Shown here: positions 1 to 8,358 of the stretch, piece by piece | Layout of the letters: each line of letters begins with the position of its first letter | Position numbering within the stretch: the first letter of the stretch is position 1 | Origin: an uncultured Acetatifactor sp. | Lineage (GTDB): Bacteria; Bacillota; Clostridia; Lachnospirales; Lachnospiraceae | Length of the DNA stretch: 59,992 nucleotides | Direction: 5' to 3' | Assembly (NCBI GenBank): GCA_934436245.1 | Contig: CAKSAM010000014.1 | Coordinates: 1-59,992 of the forward strand | Position numbers and translations under genes: made by a program | The notes under the pieces: model-generated | The model's database searches: none | Told to the model about the DNA's origin: nothing | The model's input: only the letters and a program-made list of their open reading frames with translations

Positions 1-12
1 CAAAATTTTCAT
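1..12 (-). CDS. 5' end of a truncated gene
   Basis: Only the first four codons (Met-Lys-Ile-Leu) lie in the window. The start is supported by an AGGAGG-type ribosome binding site at about 20-25 on the + strand coordinates, eight bases before the ATG. A minus-strand promoter (95-123) and a leader motif (62-82) precede it. The product cannot be identified. Confidence 0.6.
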
Positions 13-61
13 GTCCAATCCTCCTTTTTAAAATCTCATTAATCTTATAAAATATTTTGTT

Positions 62-82
62 CTAAAAATTCCGATTTGTTAA
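62..82 (-). promoter_or_regulatory. 21-nt leader motif shared with 59911-59931
   Basis: Read on the minus strand this 21-mer is identical to 59911-59931 on the plus strand (core AACAAATCGGAATTTTT). In both places it lies just downstream of a good -10 box and upstream of a start codon, so it would form nearly the first bases of both transcripts. Function unknown. Confidence 0.55.
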
Positions 83-94
83 CGTCTTATAATT

Positions 95-123
95 ATAATA
101 CAAGAGATATAAGGTTTTTACAA
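95..123 (-). promoter_or_regulatory. Sigma-A-type promoter for the truncated left-edge gene
   Basis: On the minus strand TTGTAA (118-123) is followed by 17 bases and TATTAT (95-100), with an overlapping TATAAT three bases later. It lies about 85 bases before the start codon at 12. Confidence 0.5.
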
Positions 124-238
124 CGATATAAGCTAAAAATCAAGAGGTGCCGGTTAGAAAAGAAATTCTCCATCAATTGCTCGTACAGTTTTAATTGCTA
201 TTGTTTCTGAGCGCCTTTTGCATCTTGTTTCTCCCATT

Positions 239-541
239 CTAATAAAATAGCCGGTTATACTGTGTCTGAGTATCAGCTATGTGATAAATAAATATAGTTT
301 CGCTAATCTTACGATAAATAGCTACGTGTTTTTTACAGATGATCATGCGGTAACCCTGATTATTTAACCATGGATCCGGTGTCATGGAACCTGAATCTGG
401 AAATGATTTCAAACGTTCAATAGCATCTAAGATGCTGTCGGATACTTTTATAGCAGTATCCACATCAAATTGAATGGCATAGTAGTCTTCAATAGATTTC
501 AGATCTTCCCAGGCAGAGGGAAGAATTTCAACATTATACAT
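239..541 (-). CDS. RelE/ParE-family toxin
   Basis: A 100-residue protein with the shape of the RelE/ParE superfamily: an N-terminal strand (VEILPSAWEDL), two helices, then the strands YRMIICKKHVAIYRK and IFIYHIADTQTQY, which are typical of ParE/YoeB-like type II toxins. The family either cleaves ribosome-bound mRNA or inhibits gyrase; which one cannot be told here. Its start overlaps the end of the upstream antitoxin gene by 8 bases, the usual antitoxin-first operon layout. The pair probably stabilises the conjugative element in its host. Confidence 0.85.
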   Translation of the reverse strand: MYNVEILPSAWEDLKSIEDYYAIQFDVDTAIKVSDSILDAIERLKSFPDSGSMTPDPWLNNQGYRMIICKKHVAIYRKISETIFIYHIADTQTQYNRLFY

Positions 542-800
542 TTTTCATGCGCTCCCTGAGTTGTTTTCTGGCTTCGGATACACTGAGGGTAGGAGCACCG
601 TCTATGCGTTCCTGCTCGGCTTGTAAGACCTTTGCACGTAGCTGCAGTGTCTGTTCCCTTTTTTCAAAGGCATCAATACTCATCAGAACAAGATCCCCTT
701 CCCCATTCTTAGTAATATAAATAGGCTCCTTTGTTTCTTTCGCTAAAGTGGAAATAGAACCATAGTCATTTCGTAGTGTTGCGGAAGCTTTAATAATCAT
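534..800 (-). CDS. Phd/YefM-family antitoxin
   Basis: An 88-residue protein beginning with the Phd/YefM fold (IIKASATLRNDYGSI, then EPIYITKNGEGDLVLMSIDAFEKRE), which forms the DNA-binding dimer of these antitoxins. The charged C-terminal tail (about residues 50-88) is the expected toxin-wrapping region. An AAAGGAG site precedes the ATG. It is the first gene of a two-gene operon with the ParE-like toxin and is preceded by a strong promoter at 835-863, which these antitoxins usually repress themselves. Confidence 0.88.
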   Translation of the reverse strand: MIIKASATLRNDYGSISTLAKETKEPIYITKNGEGDLVLMSIDAFEKREQTLQLRAKVLQAEQERIDGAPTLSVSEARKQLRERMKNV

Positions 801-834
801 TGGAAAACTCCTTTCATATCAATTCTCTGATATA

Positions 835-863
835 ATTATACATATATTATTCCATATAGTAAA
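835..863 (-). promoter_or_regulatory. Promoter of the toxin-antitoxin operon
   Basis: On the minus strand TTTACT (858-863), a 17-base spacer and a perfect TATAAT (835-840) lie 35 bases upstream of the antitoxin ATG. The spacer is rich in TATA-like inverted repeats that could serve as the autoregulatory operator. Confidence 0.65.
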
Positions 864-891
864 GAATAAATACAGTAATGATGATGAAAGG

Positions 892-1569
892 TTAAATCTG
901 CTGAAGAATAATCTGCTGTTTCAGATACAGGTTTGCAATTGCAGACAGCACAGGAATCCGGGAAGAGCTTGTTCTTGCACTTGTCACCAGGGTGTTATAG
1001 TCTGTCTCCTCATCGTTATAGAGTGCTTCCATGAGGGCAGTGGAATCCTTTAGATGAGAAATGTGATTTTCATTGCACAGGATAACTTCTGCAGCAGACA
1101 GATCCTGGTTTTTTAATAGCTGCATGACCTGTGATTCTAAAGGATCCAACCGGACAGAATGGAAAATACACAAAGCAGTTTTAAGCGGCACCTTGCGGGA
1201 TAAGAGGAGTTTCACAAAAGTAAGCAGCTTGACAGGAATGCTGTTTGGCACCGCCTGAAGCTGCAGGTGGCCGATCAGAGCATAGAGTGCATCCACGCCC
1301 ACATAATCTTCCCCACAGACTACAAGCTTTCGCTGTAAAAGTCTGTTTAGATACTGGTCGAACTCTTCCTCACTAAGGACATGGAGTTCTCTTTCTTTTT
1401 CATAAAACTCCTTTCGCAGTTCATCATAGGTTAAGATCCGGAAAGAAAGACAGGACCATAATACAAGTTCCATGGAAGTCAGACCATATTCCCTGTCTGC
1501 ACAGACAATTGTGGGAAGTCCATGTTTATTGAATTTGAAGGTTCCAACAGCAGTGTAAAGTCTAATCAT
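892..1569 (-). CDS. Element-conserved hypothetical protein, possible winged-helix
   Basis: A 225-residue soluble protein with no recognised enzyme motif. Residues 28-75 (TSMELVLWSCLSF... ILTYDELRKEF... FDQYLNRLLQRKLVVCGEDYVGV) look like a winged helix: three helices followed by a short beta hairpin, as in regulators that read phage or element promoters. The rest is helical. A GGAG site precedes the ATG. It follows the sigma-factor gene by 22 bases and is probably co-transcribed with it and the zinc-finger gene. A regulatory role is inference only. Confidence 0.6.
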   Translation of the reverse strand: MIRLYTAVGTFKFNKHGLPTIVCADREYGLTSMELVLWSCLSFRILTYDELRKEFYEKERELHVLSEEEFDQYLNRLLQRKLVVCGEDYVGVDALYALIGHLQLQAVPNSIPVKLLTFVKLLLSRKVPLKTALCIFHSVRLDPLESQVMQLLKNQDLSAAEVILCNENHISHLKDSTALMEALYNDEETDYNTLVTSARTSSSRIPVLSAIANLYLKQQIILQQI

Positions 1570-1591
1570 AGTGTCACTCCTCTAAAGTTTT

Positions 1592-2149
1592 TTATGCTGA
1601 TAAAAAATAGTAAATCCGCAGTTTCTGCTTTGCCCTGAAGATCCCGGTGGAAACGACACTGTGGCTTACCTTATAGTAAGCGGCAAGCTCAGAGATGTTG
1701 TACCCACAGAGGCGGTTTAACAGGAACATTTCCAGGTGCTTCCTGGCAGGTTCTGTCTGGTTATTTTCATAAGCCCTTAACATGAGCCGGGTTTCCAGAT
1801 CGAAAAATGCCTGATCGTTTGGATCCTTCAGCACATCTGAAAGTGTGAGCTCTTTGTCATCAGATAGCGGGGCGTCCAAAGAAACGGTGATTCCCTGCCA
1901 TTTGGATGCCTTTCTACACTGGGAGAGCAGTGCGTGCCGGATCACAATGGATGCATATGTGGGAAAGGATGCGCCTTTATCCTGTTTGTACTGGATAGCT
2001 GCATGGCAGAGTGCCTCACAGCCGGTCTGGTATAGGTCATTGTATTCTAGTTCCTCCGTATTTTTGTTCATGCCTATGGTATTAAGAATAATGTTCCTGA
2101 TAAGATATAAGTGTCCCTCCACTAACTGTTTTTCATTTTCGGTCATCAT
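1592..2149 (-). CDS. Sigma-70-family RNA polymerase sigma factor (element-borne)
   Basis: A 185-residue sigma factor. Region 2 is seen in EYNDLYQTGCEALCHAAIQY and the following GASFPTYASIVIRHALLSQCR, matching the region 2.1-2.4 pattern in which the aromatic residues open the -10 box. A region 4 helix-turn-helix follows at about residues 145-180 (LCGYNISELAAYYKVSHS, VVSTGIFRAKQKLR). It is closer to SigB/SigF/SigK-type or phage-like sigma factors than to classical ECFs. Lying between a wHTH-like gene and the zinc-finger gene, downstream of the Tad operon, it could direct element promoters. It has no visible anti-sigma partner. Confidence 0.82.
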   Translation of the reverse strand: MMTENEKQLVEGHLYLIRNIILNTIGMNKNTEELEYNDLYQTGCEALCHAAIQYKQDKGASFPTYASIVIRHALLSQCRKASKWQGITVSLDAPLSDDKELTLSDVLKDPNDQAFFDLETRLMLRAYENNQTEPARKHLEMFLLNRLCGYNISELAAYYKVSHSVVSTGIFRAKQKLRIYYFLSA

Positions 2150-2162
2150 GCCTATTCCCCCC

Positions 2163-2576
2163 TTATGCGACTTTCACATGGTGGTTTGTAAGTACTTTTC
2201 TGCATTCATTCATCAGGCAGTCACACCGGTATTCAGAGAACTGTCCGATATGTGCCTGTGAGTCATTTAGACAAAAGATATCCTGGATCCAACGGTAAGC
2301 ATCGGCTCTGGTAAAGATACCGTTCTTCCAGATGGCATCGAAGAGTTTATGGGTTTCAATCCGTTTATGCCTAAGATCACCATTGGCAAGGGATCCTTTG
2401 GGTTCAAAGGTTCCGGCGTGGACACCTACATAGGAATCACATTCCGGGTAGCCGGAGCAGACATAAAGGTATTCCTCTAAAGCACGGTCCTTGTAGACGT
2501 AAGAGGCTTTTCTTAATACGGCAGTTTTGCCACAGTAAGGGCATTTCATGTTCTTGGGTTTCATTTTGGTTTTCAT
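2163..2576 (-). CDS. Zinc-finger protein (topoisomerase-type C4 finger, DUF3268-like)
   Basis: A 137-residue protein starting with a four-cysteine zinc ribbon: CPYCGKTAVL, then a spacer and CSGYPECDSYVG. This pattern is shared by topoisomerase I C4 fingers and by DUF3268 proteins common in phages and conjugative elements. The C-terminal half is helical, with two further Cys (YRCDCLMNEC). The ATG at 2576 is chosen over one nine bases upstream because AAAGGAG is well spaced for it. Nucleic-acid binding is likely; the target is unknown. Confidence 0.75.
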   Translation of the reverse strand: MKTKMKPKNMKCPYCGKTAVLRKASYVYKDRALEEYLYVCSGYPECDSYVGVHAGTFEPKGSLANGDLRHKRIETHKLFDAIWKNGIFTRADAYRWIQDIFCLNDSQAHIGQFSEYRCDCLMNECRKVLTNHHVKVA

Positions 2577-2592
2577 GGTGATCATCTCCTTT

Positions 2593-2612
2593 CTACGTAG
2601 GGAATACGTAAT
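2593..2612 (-). promoter_or_regulatory. Paired TACGTA boxes before the zinc-finger gene
   Basis: CTACGTAG (2593-2600) and AATACGTAAT (2603-2612) are adjacent palindromes just upstream of the ribosome binding site. The arrangement matches 13 of 19 positions in the leader of the operon starting at 22244, so both may bind one element-encoded regulator. Confidence 0.45.
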
Positions 2613-2715
2613 AAATAGTGTTTATAAGTATATTTTAGAAAAGGGTGCAGGCAGTGCCTACACCCATGGAGCAGTTTCTCCTGCAAAGATCTGCCAGACT
2701 GGAAATAAATGGAAA

Positions 2716-2916
2716 TTATGAGAAGAGATTTGTGATTTCCGTAGTGATTCTGGGGATCACGGTGTTGTTAAAGATGTTGGTGAGTGCGGCAAGAAGCAGC
2801 GCACCCAGTACGACGGCAATGATGATTTTGACACCATCGGAAATGTAGAAATCGCCGCGCTCATTGCTAAGAGCGTTGTGTATACGGGTTTTCATGGATA
2901 AAATTTTTCTGTTCAT
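2716..2916 (-). CDS. Small pilin-like membrane protein of the Tad module
   Basis: A 66-residue protein with a basic N-terminus, the sequence SNERGDFYISDG and one hydrophobic helix (VKIIIAVVLGALLLAALTNIF), then a short polar tail. Length and layout resemble Flp-type pilins and the DUF6133-like proteins of Lachnospiraceae mobile elements. The ERGD box recurs before the hydrophobic segment in two other proteins of this operon and probably marks the prepilin peptidase site (cut after Gly). It is the last gene of the Tad-like operon, 78 bases after tadC, with a GGAG ribosome binding site. Candidate major pilin. Confidence 0.75.
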   Translation of the reverse strand: MNRKILSMKTRIHNALSNERGDFYISDGVKIIIAVVLGALLLAALTNIFNNTVIPRITTEITNLFS

Positions 2917-2994
2917 TGGATTCTCCTTATGTTTGATAAGTGTACGGGTTACGAAAAAATTTACATGGGGTCACCTCCCTTACGCCTTTTGTCA

Positions 2995-3873
2995 TTAAAA
3001 AAAGGCCCCGAGGGACCCGATGACTTCTATGGACAGGACGACCACATAAATAAGCAGGATGCAGAATAGCATCATCATGGAATATTTCTGCATCTGCTTG
3101 GGGCGTTTAGCGGCTTCTTTTTTCAAATTATTCTGCTCAATCTGCCGCATATCGAAAGAGAGCATCTTAAAGTACATCTGTTGATCGTCACCGCGCAGTG
3201 TGCCGATTAGCCCCCGGATGATATCCGATAACATGGTAGACCCCACACGATTTTGCAGGTGAAGCAGGGCATTTTCATAATTGCCGGTACGCATATCAGC
3301 AATCGTGGTATCCAGTTCGGCACCAAGGTTTGGACCGGCAATCCGTCTGTAAGAGACAAGGAGCTTTAGAACATCCCTGTCGGTGGCAATACTCTGCCCG
3401 ATACTGATGCAGAACCTGGGAAGCTCGGCTTCGATAAGTTTCTTTCGTTTTTTAACGAGGTCGAAAGCCTTGTAGTAGGTAGAAAACCACATTAGAACCG
3501 CTAGTCCCAGTATCAGGAATCCAAAAAGCGGTGAGGATAAAAAAAGCGGCAGCGATAAAGCTGCCACAATGAGGGAAGTAAATAGTGCCTTCAGCGTATA
3601 AGTTTCTGGTGACAAGTAAATCCCTGCAATGGACAGGGTAAGGGCAAGCTTCCCACGTTTTATGGGATCCAGCTTCAGTAGCGGACTGAATCGCTCTGCT
3701 ATTTTGGTAAGGTACACATCGAATAGATTTTCCTTACCGATACCGGTCTGCTTTTTGGCAAGTAACATCATCTTGGATGTCTTTGGCGTAGGCACATCCA
3801 CAATGGCACAGGATAGATGATATAGTCCCAGTGCGAGCAGACCACAGGCAGACATGATAAGTAGTGTTGTCAT
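2995..3873 (-). CDS. tadC: TadC-like inner-membrane platform protein (T2SSF family)
   Basis: A 292-residue polytopic protein with an N-terminal transmembrane helix, two central hydrophobic helices (about 85-130), the cytoplasmic helical bundle typical of T2SSF/GspF platform proteins (FCISIGQSIATDRDVLKLLVSYRR onward, about 155-245) and a C-terminal transmembrane helix. With TadB it would form the membrane platform on which the TadA/CpaF ATPase works to extrude pilin. It follows tadB by 15 bases. Assignment as TadC rather than TadB rests on gene order and size. Confidence 0.82.
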   Translation of the reverse strand: MTTLLIMSACGLLALGLYHLSCAIVDVPTPKTSKMMLLAKKQTGIGKENLFDVYLTKIAERFSPLLKLDPIKRGKLALTLSIAGIYLSPETYTLKALFTSLIVAALSLPLFLSSPLFGFLILGLAVLMWFSTYYKAFDLVKKRKKLIEAELPRFCISIGQSIATDRDVLKLLVSYRRIAGPNLGAELDTTIADMRTGNYENALLHLQNRVGSTMLSDIIRGLIGTLRGDDQQMYFKMLSFDMRQIEQNNLKKEAAKRPKQMQKYSMMMLFCILLIYVVVLSIEVIGSLGAFF

Positions 3874-3888
3874 AGGTTACCTTCTTTC

Positions 3889-4806
3889 TTACTTGTATTC
3901 CACAGGTTTTGACAGTGCCATGATACGGGTGAACGAAAAAAGCACAATGGCAGCACAGACTGCCAGGGTGATTTTTCCGGGAATGGAATACATAAGTGTT
4001 TCAAACCAGGAGTGATTTAAGACATACAAAAGAGGGATGTTGCCAACAACTAAGAACATCATGGCAAAGGCCTCTTTCTTGGGCTCGTTGATGATCGCTT
4101 CAAGCTCCGACTGAAGGATCCGCTGATCCGAAAACTTCTGCACCGTATAGGTTAAGGTGTTTCGCATGGTACGGTCCGACTGGCACTGGATCAGGGTATT
4201 ACACCACTCATGAAAGATCTGGTTTGGAATCTTCATCTTCAGGTTGTTTAGCGTCGAGATCATATTGGCGTTTATCATCTCTGATTCTATGATGAAACTT
4301 TCAAAATGCCCCTTTACCGGAGGATTTAAGTACGGCAGATTTTCCTTTACCGCGGTCAGCAGGTCACCGCTTCGTAAGTACGAGGTGGTAATCACAGAGA
4401 TAGCAGTTTCCAGCTCCTCATTTAAGTGCTTCTTATAGACCGCCGCGGTACTTCGTAGGTACCAGATTGGAGTAAAAGCAAATCCGGCTCCTAAAATAGG
4501 AACCATAAACGGATTGTCAAAAAGGATCGCTAAGAGTGCCCCTAAAATAAACAATAGAAGGCAGACACGCTTTACAGCAGAGAATCTTGTGGCTCTTCCG
4601 GTGGCGACAAGGAGCTGTTCTACCTCTAAGACCTCCCGGTTAAAGAATCCCTTAGCAGGTTTTCCAAGGAGAATGTCCATGTCATCTCTCAGAGTGCTCT
4701 TCCTGCTGGGGGAGAATACCTGAAGAAAATCTGAGAAACGGACACCGAACAGGGAAAACAGGGAACTTAATAGTAATAAAAAGATAATTATCTGGGTCCA
4801 GTACAC
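3889..4806 (-). CDS. tadB: TadB-like inner-membrane platform protein (T2SSF family)
   Basis: About 305 residues, with an N-terminal membrane helix (IIIFLLLLSSLFSLFGV), two helices near 85-125, a T2SSF cytoplasmic bundle (LETAISVITTSYLRSGDLLTAV onward) and two C-terminal membrane helices. The start is taken as GTG at 4806. An ideal AAGGAGG lies eight bases upstream, formed by the last codons of the ATPase gene, whereas the in-frame ATG at 4836 would overlap that gene by 29 bases and has no site. It works with TadC and the CpaF ATPase. Confidence 0.82.
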   Translation of the reverse strand: MYWTQIIIFLLLLSSLFSLFGVRFSDFLQVFSPSRKSTLRDDMDILLGKPAKGFFNREVLEVEQLLVATGRATRFSAVKRVCLLLFILGALLAILFDNPFMVPILGAGFAFTPIWYLRSTAAVYKKHLNEELETAISVITTSYLRSGDLLTAVKENLPYLNPPVKGHFESFIIESEMINANMISTLNNLKMKIPNQIFHEWCNTLIQCQSDRTMRNTLTYTVQKFSDQRILQSELEAIINEPKKEAFAMMFLVVGNIPLLYVLNHSWFETLMYSIPGKITLAVCAAIVLFSFTRIMALSKPVEYK

Positions 4807-4807
4807 G

Positions 4808-6187
4808 TTACTTTCCTCCTTCTTTGCATGGGGCATCCGGTAAAAATGGTTTTAGTTTCCCGGCGGGAACCCCGTTGTCTAACATCCGGCGCTTTAAGTT
4901 ATCCGAGATGCCGCCAAGCTTTTTGTGGGAGCCAATGACGGTGATGTTGCCATATGCATCTGTGATATTGTCGGTGACATCAAACTGGTATAAGGGATGG
5001 AAGATGAGTTCCCCATCCTTATAATCTTCCCCTTCAATGATCTGCATGGTACGTCTGGAACCGTCTTCGAGCTGCTTTGTAAAAACTACGATCGGATAGG
5101 CTTCCACCATGATCTGCATCAGGATTTCGTCAGCCATATTGTACTTTCGCTTTGCCAGTGTCATCATACGACGGTAGGTGGACTCCGCGGAATTACTATG
5201 GATGGTGGTAACTACCGTGTGACCGGTTCGGGAGCTTTCCGCAACGGACAAAGCTTCTTTGGCGGAACGCATTTCCCCAACCCCGATCACGTCCGGATGC
5301 TTACGAAGAACACGCTCTAACAAAAGATCCTGGTCGATATCCAGAGCAGGATTTTCACTGGGACGGGTAAGTAAGTGGACCACACTGTTGATGGCGTGCC
5401 CCTCGGCATCCCGCTTGATCAAATCAAATTCTCTACTGCCTTCCTCAATGGTAATGAGCCGTCTGTTGTTTGGCACCATGGATAAGAGCCAGCTCATAAG
5501 GGTAGTTTTCCCGGATCCGGTGCTGCCGGAGATGCAGACGGATACCCCATAACGGATACAGCAGGTGAGAAAATCAAGCATTTCTTCCGTAGCGGAACCT
5601 GAAGCGATGAGCTTATCCTTGGATACGGACTGTTGGTTTACAATACGGATGGAGGCATTGATGCCGACTTCCGGATCTACGATAGGAGTCTTGTCTACGG
5701 AGATACGGATATTTTTATCGAGGAACCCAATGACAGAAGGCATGGTATCATCAATTACCATGCCGCAGGTGTTAAGGAGTCTTCTGGTCACGTCGATAGC
5801 GGCCTGGGGTGAGGGAAATCGGTCCGGGATCTTCTCGGAGTGTCCTCCACTGGTAATGACTTCGATATCATCATAGGCATTGATGTTTACTTCCTCTACA
5901 CCTGGTTTATAGATCCATTTTTTTAAGAAGGAGATGCCGGCCATATCTTCGTAGAGACTGTCTACCAGTTCTTCTGTTGTCTGTCCATCTACGTGATAAG
6001 AGCGGTTCTGTACATATTGTAATATGTAATCCTTCAGTAACTTCCTGGCTTCCTCTGGATTCCCTTCGTTTGATAGGGTATCTGCGTGATTCTGTGTGAC
6101 GAATCTCTGGACATCCGTAAGGATCTGTTCATAGGTAAGCCCATCCGATGCCTTCGAGGAAAAGAAAAGGTCATTCAGACGCTCCAT
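4808..6187 (-). CDS. tadA: CpaF/TadA-family pilus assembly ATPase
   Basis: A 459-residue secretion ATPase of the VirB11/CpaF/TadA family. After an N-terminal helical domain it has the Walker A loop GSTGSGKTTL (about residue 225), the Asp-box region RLITIEEGSREFDL, a Walker B-like stretch (HPDVIGVGEMRSAKEAL) and the His box HTVVTTIHSNSA. It hydrolyses ATP to drive pilin extrusion through TadB/TadC. The ATG at 6187 is preferred because it has AAAGGAGG nearby; it still overlaps the CpaE-like gene by 17 bases, implying translational coupling. Confidence 0.92.
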   Translation of the reverse strand: MERLNDLFFSSKASDGLTYEQILTDVQRFVTQNHADTLSNEGNPEEARKLLKDYILQYVQNRSYHVDGQTTEELVDSLYEDMAGISFLKKWIYKPGVEEVNINAYDDIEVITSGGHSEKIPDRFPSPQAAIDVTRRLLNTCGMVIDDTMPSVIGFLDKNIRISVDKTPIVDPEVGINASIRIVNQQSVSKDKLIASGSATEEMLDFLTCCIRYGVSVCISGSTGSGKTTLMSWLLSMVPNNRRLITIEEGSREFDLIKRDAEGHAINSVVHLLTRPSENPALDIDQDLLLERVLRKHPDVIGVGEMRSAKEALSVAESSRTGHTVVTTIHSNSAESTYRRMMTLAKRKYNMADEILMQIMVEAYPIVVFTKQLEDGSRRTMQIIEGEDYKDGELIFHPLYQFDVTDNITDAYGNITVIGSHKKLGGISDNLKRRMLDNGVPAGKLKPFLPDAPCKEGGK

Positions 6188-7004
6188 TTGTGCTTTCCTC
6201 CTTTCTGACCGGTGCATCCGTAAATTCTTCCTTGGTAGGATCTATCAGGAGACTGTCCGGGAGATCCTCTTTGGAATCGGAAAGCTTATTTTTTACAAGC
6301 TTCAGAGCATTTAAGTAGCGTTGATTGCAGTAGGGAAGTGCCCGGAACATCTGCCCACTGGTGCCGCACCGTTCGATTTCCTTTGTGTAGGGCAGGATCC
6401 CGTCAAATCCACCAATCAGATTATCCATTTCATCAATGGCATGGAAGGGCCTTGCAAGTCCGGCAAAGGTCAGTTGCTCATCAAATTTAAACTTACTATC
6501 CGTAAGCAGGGCTTTGTGAGCCCTGAAGTAGCTTAAGCCCCGCAGGTCCGGTGTAATGATCCGGACAACCAGGTCGGCAGCTTCCATCGCTGTCGGCGCA
6601 AAAAAATTGAGCATATTTGCACTGCAGTCGATCAGGATGTAATCGACAAGTTTTGCACATTCGGAAATGAATATTTTGATTTTCTCGTATTTTAATTCCG
6701 GATAACTGAAAGGATTTTCTCCGGCGGCATATCCTAAGACTCCGATAAAGGGGTATTCCTTTAATACCACAACACGCTCTGCAATCAGGGCATTGTTGAT
6801 CTCCAGAGCGGTTAAGACATTTCCGATGGATGCGGAGGTTTCTAAGATCCGGTCAGGCATCCAGACAGGAAGCATCGGAGTGGAAGAGTCAGCATTGATA
6901 ATCAGGGCCTTTTTCTTCCCGACGGTTAAAACTTTCGCAAGATTGCAGGCAAACATGGACTTTCCACTTCCAGGATTCCCCCAAATGGTAATGATTTTTC
7001 CCAT
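6171..7004 (-). CDS. CpaE/ParA-like ATPase of the Tad module
   Basis: A 277-residue P-loop protein with a ParA/MinD-type deviant Walker A (WGNPGSGKSMFACNLAKVL, residues 8-26) and a Walker B-like segment (VDYILIDCSANMLNFFAPTA), in which Asp-Cys-Ser replaces the usual Asp-x-x. CpaE/TadZ proteins of this kind place the pilus machine at a cell pole or site. An isolated receiver-like N-terminus, present in many CpaE proteins, is absent. An AGG AGG site precedes the ATG, and the gene ends inside the ATPase gene. Confidence 0.82.
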   Translation of the reverse strand: MGKIITIWGNPGSGKSMFACNLAKVLTVGKKKALIINADSSTPMLPVWMPDRILETSASIGNVLTALEINNALIAERVVVLKEYPFIGVLGYAAGENPFSYPELKYEKIKIFISECAKLVDYILIDCSANMLNFFAPTAMEAADLVVRIITPDLRGLSYFRAHKALLTDSKFKFDEQLTFAGLARPFHAIDEMDNLIGGFDGILPYTKEIERCGTSGQMFRALPYCNQRYLNALKLVKNKLSDSKEDLPDSLLIDPTKEEFTDAPVRKEESTNGASE

Positions 7005-7013
7005 AGTAACCTC

Positions 7014-7859
7014 CTATTCTGCAGCGGCAGGCTGCTCTTCGGTAGCACCTGTGGTTTCTTCTGCGTCAGGAGCAACTGCTGGCGTTTCCGTGGTAAGAGA
7101 TGAGGTAAGTTCCTCTTCGCTGGTACCGTCTCCATAGAGAGTTACCAGGATGTCTCCCTGCCTTCCTAAGAGATCTTCTGCAAGAGCTTCATTACCACGA
7201 CTGATGAGAGCAGCGTGAAGAACTCCTTCATTTTCAAACCTAGTTAAGAGCAGAGCCTGGACAGGTGTGGCAAGCACCGTGATGGTAGCGGTCTGTTGTC
7301 TTTCTTCGTCTTCAGCAGGTGGTGTTGTGTAATCAATGGGAAGACCCTCAGAGTCCGTAACCCCAAGAACTTTTACATAACGAAGCTCCGGGATATCTGC
7401 CACAGGTTCCAAGACATCCTCCTTGTCATAGTGGAAGAGCCTGATAATGTCATTGGCCTGCAGCTTATCGGACAGGCCGGAAGCCAGAGTCTGTGTGGTA
7501 ATGGAAATGGCAACATAACCATCCGGGATATGATTGAGGGACAGATCCGAGGATAACGGATCTTTGCTTAACTTTTTGGGGAGCAGATAGTCTCCGGTAT
7601 AGAGATTTGTGGTGGCATAGGTACCTGTTACATCGGAAATCTCCTTGGCGAGACCATCCGGCAAGTTGTAGCCACCCACTTCAACGAGCTCTACGTCGGC
7701 GGAGGTGACGATGCTTCCTCTTGCTACATCTGATTTCATGCGCACAATCTGCGTGGTGTGGCTGGTTTTACTGGTCACAGCGGGAATTGCAATAAAAGCA
7801 ACGATGGCAGCCAGAATAAGACTTAAAATGCCATAGATAAAACGGTTATTCATTTTCAT
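7014..7859 (-). CDS. cpaB: CpaB/RcpC-like pilus protein (SAF domain)
   Basis: About 281 residues. An N-terminal membrane helix (YGILSLILAAIVAFIAIPAV) is followed by a SAF/CpaB domain (VARGSIVTSADVELVEVG, TGTYATTNLYTGDYLLPKKL), a second conserved domain, and an acidic Thr/Glu/Ala-rich C-terminal tail. CpaB/RcpC is the periplasm- or wall-side component of Tad machines. The ATG at 7859 has AGGAG eight bases upstream; a longer in-frame reading to 8030 only overlaps the prepilin peptidase gene and is rejected. Confidence 0.85.
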   Translation of the reverse strand: MKMNNRFIYGILSLILAAIVAFIAIPAVTSKTSHTTQIVRMKSDVARGSIVTSADVELVEVGGYNLPDGLAKEISDVTGTYATTNLYTGDYLLPKKLSKDPLSSDLSLNHIPDGYVAISITTQTLASGLSDKLQANDIIRLFHYDKEDVLEPVADIPELRYVKVLGVTDSEGLPIDYTTPPAEDEERQQTATITVLATPVQALLLTRFENEGVLHAALISRGNEALAEDLLGRQGDILVTLYGDGTSEEELTSSLTTETPAVAPDAEETTGATEEQPAAAE

Positions 7860-7875
7860 AGGTTTGTCTCCTGTA

Positions 7876-8358
7876 TCAAAATAGTGAAAGAATCTCATAA
7901 AATAAGCACCCAAGAAACAAAAAGGGTGCAAAGGGGATGGCAGTAGGTTTCCTTTTGTAATGAAGGCGCAAGGGCAGTGCTGCAAAGATGGCGGCTGTGC
8001 CAGACAGGATAAGAATCTGGCACAGCCCAAAGACTCCGTAACAGAGCCCCAAAACGGTTACAAGCTTGATATCGCCGCCACCGATACCACCATTGGTTGC
8101 GACTGCAATGATGAGAAGTAAGAAAAACCCAACACTGCCACCCAGGCAAGCCTTAAAAATAAGAAGTGGCAGGGAAGGTGCGATACCCAGGATAAGTTTT
8201 AGCAGGATACCGAAAAGACACCACAGGGATAAAAACACCAGGGCAGTGTTCTTTATCAGATGGTGCCTGAAATCGTAGATCCCGAATAAAAGAAGGAACA
8301 CCAGGGTAAGGATCCGGTAGATCAGGTAAAGGCTACTCACGCTTACTATACCAGTCAT
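7876..8358 (-). CDS. TadV/CpaA-type prepilin peptidase (A24 family)
   Basis: About 160 residues and several membrane helices. Both catalytic aspartates of the A24 aspartyl peptidases are visible: FGIYDFRHHLI and the GxGD-type GGGDIK. There is no N-methylation domain, as in TadV/CpaA. It should cleave the ERGD-box pilins of this operon. The start is uncertain: ATGs at 8397, 8361 and 8358 and a GTG at 8340 all lie in the end of the upstream gene and none has a clear ribosome binding site, so translation may be coupled. Confidence 0.85.
   Translation of the reverse strand: MTGIVSVSSLYLIYRILTLVFLLLFGIYDFRHHLIKNTALVFLSLWCLFGILLKLILGIAPSLPLLIFKACLGGSVGFFLLLIIAVATNGGIGGGDIKLVTVLGLCYGVFGLCQILILSGTAAIFAALPLRLHYKRKPTAIPFAPFLFLGCLFYEILSLF

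Noticed and set aside
147..235. 27-codon frame after the ParE-like toxin
   Set aside because: No ribosome binding site and no recognisable sequence; too short to support.
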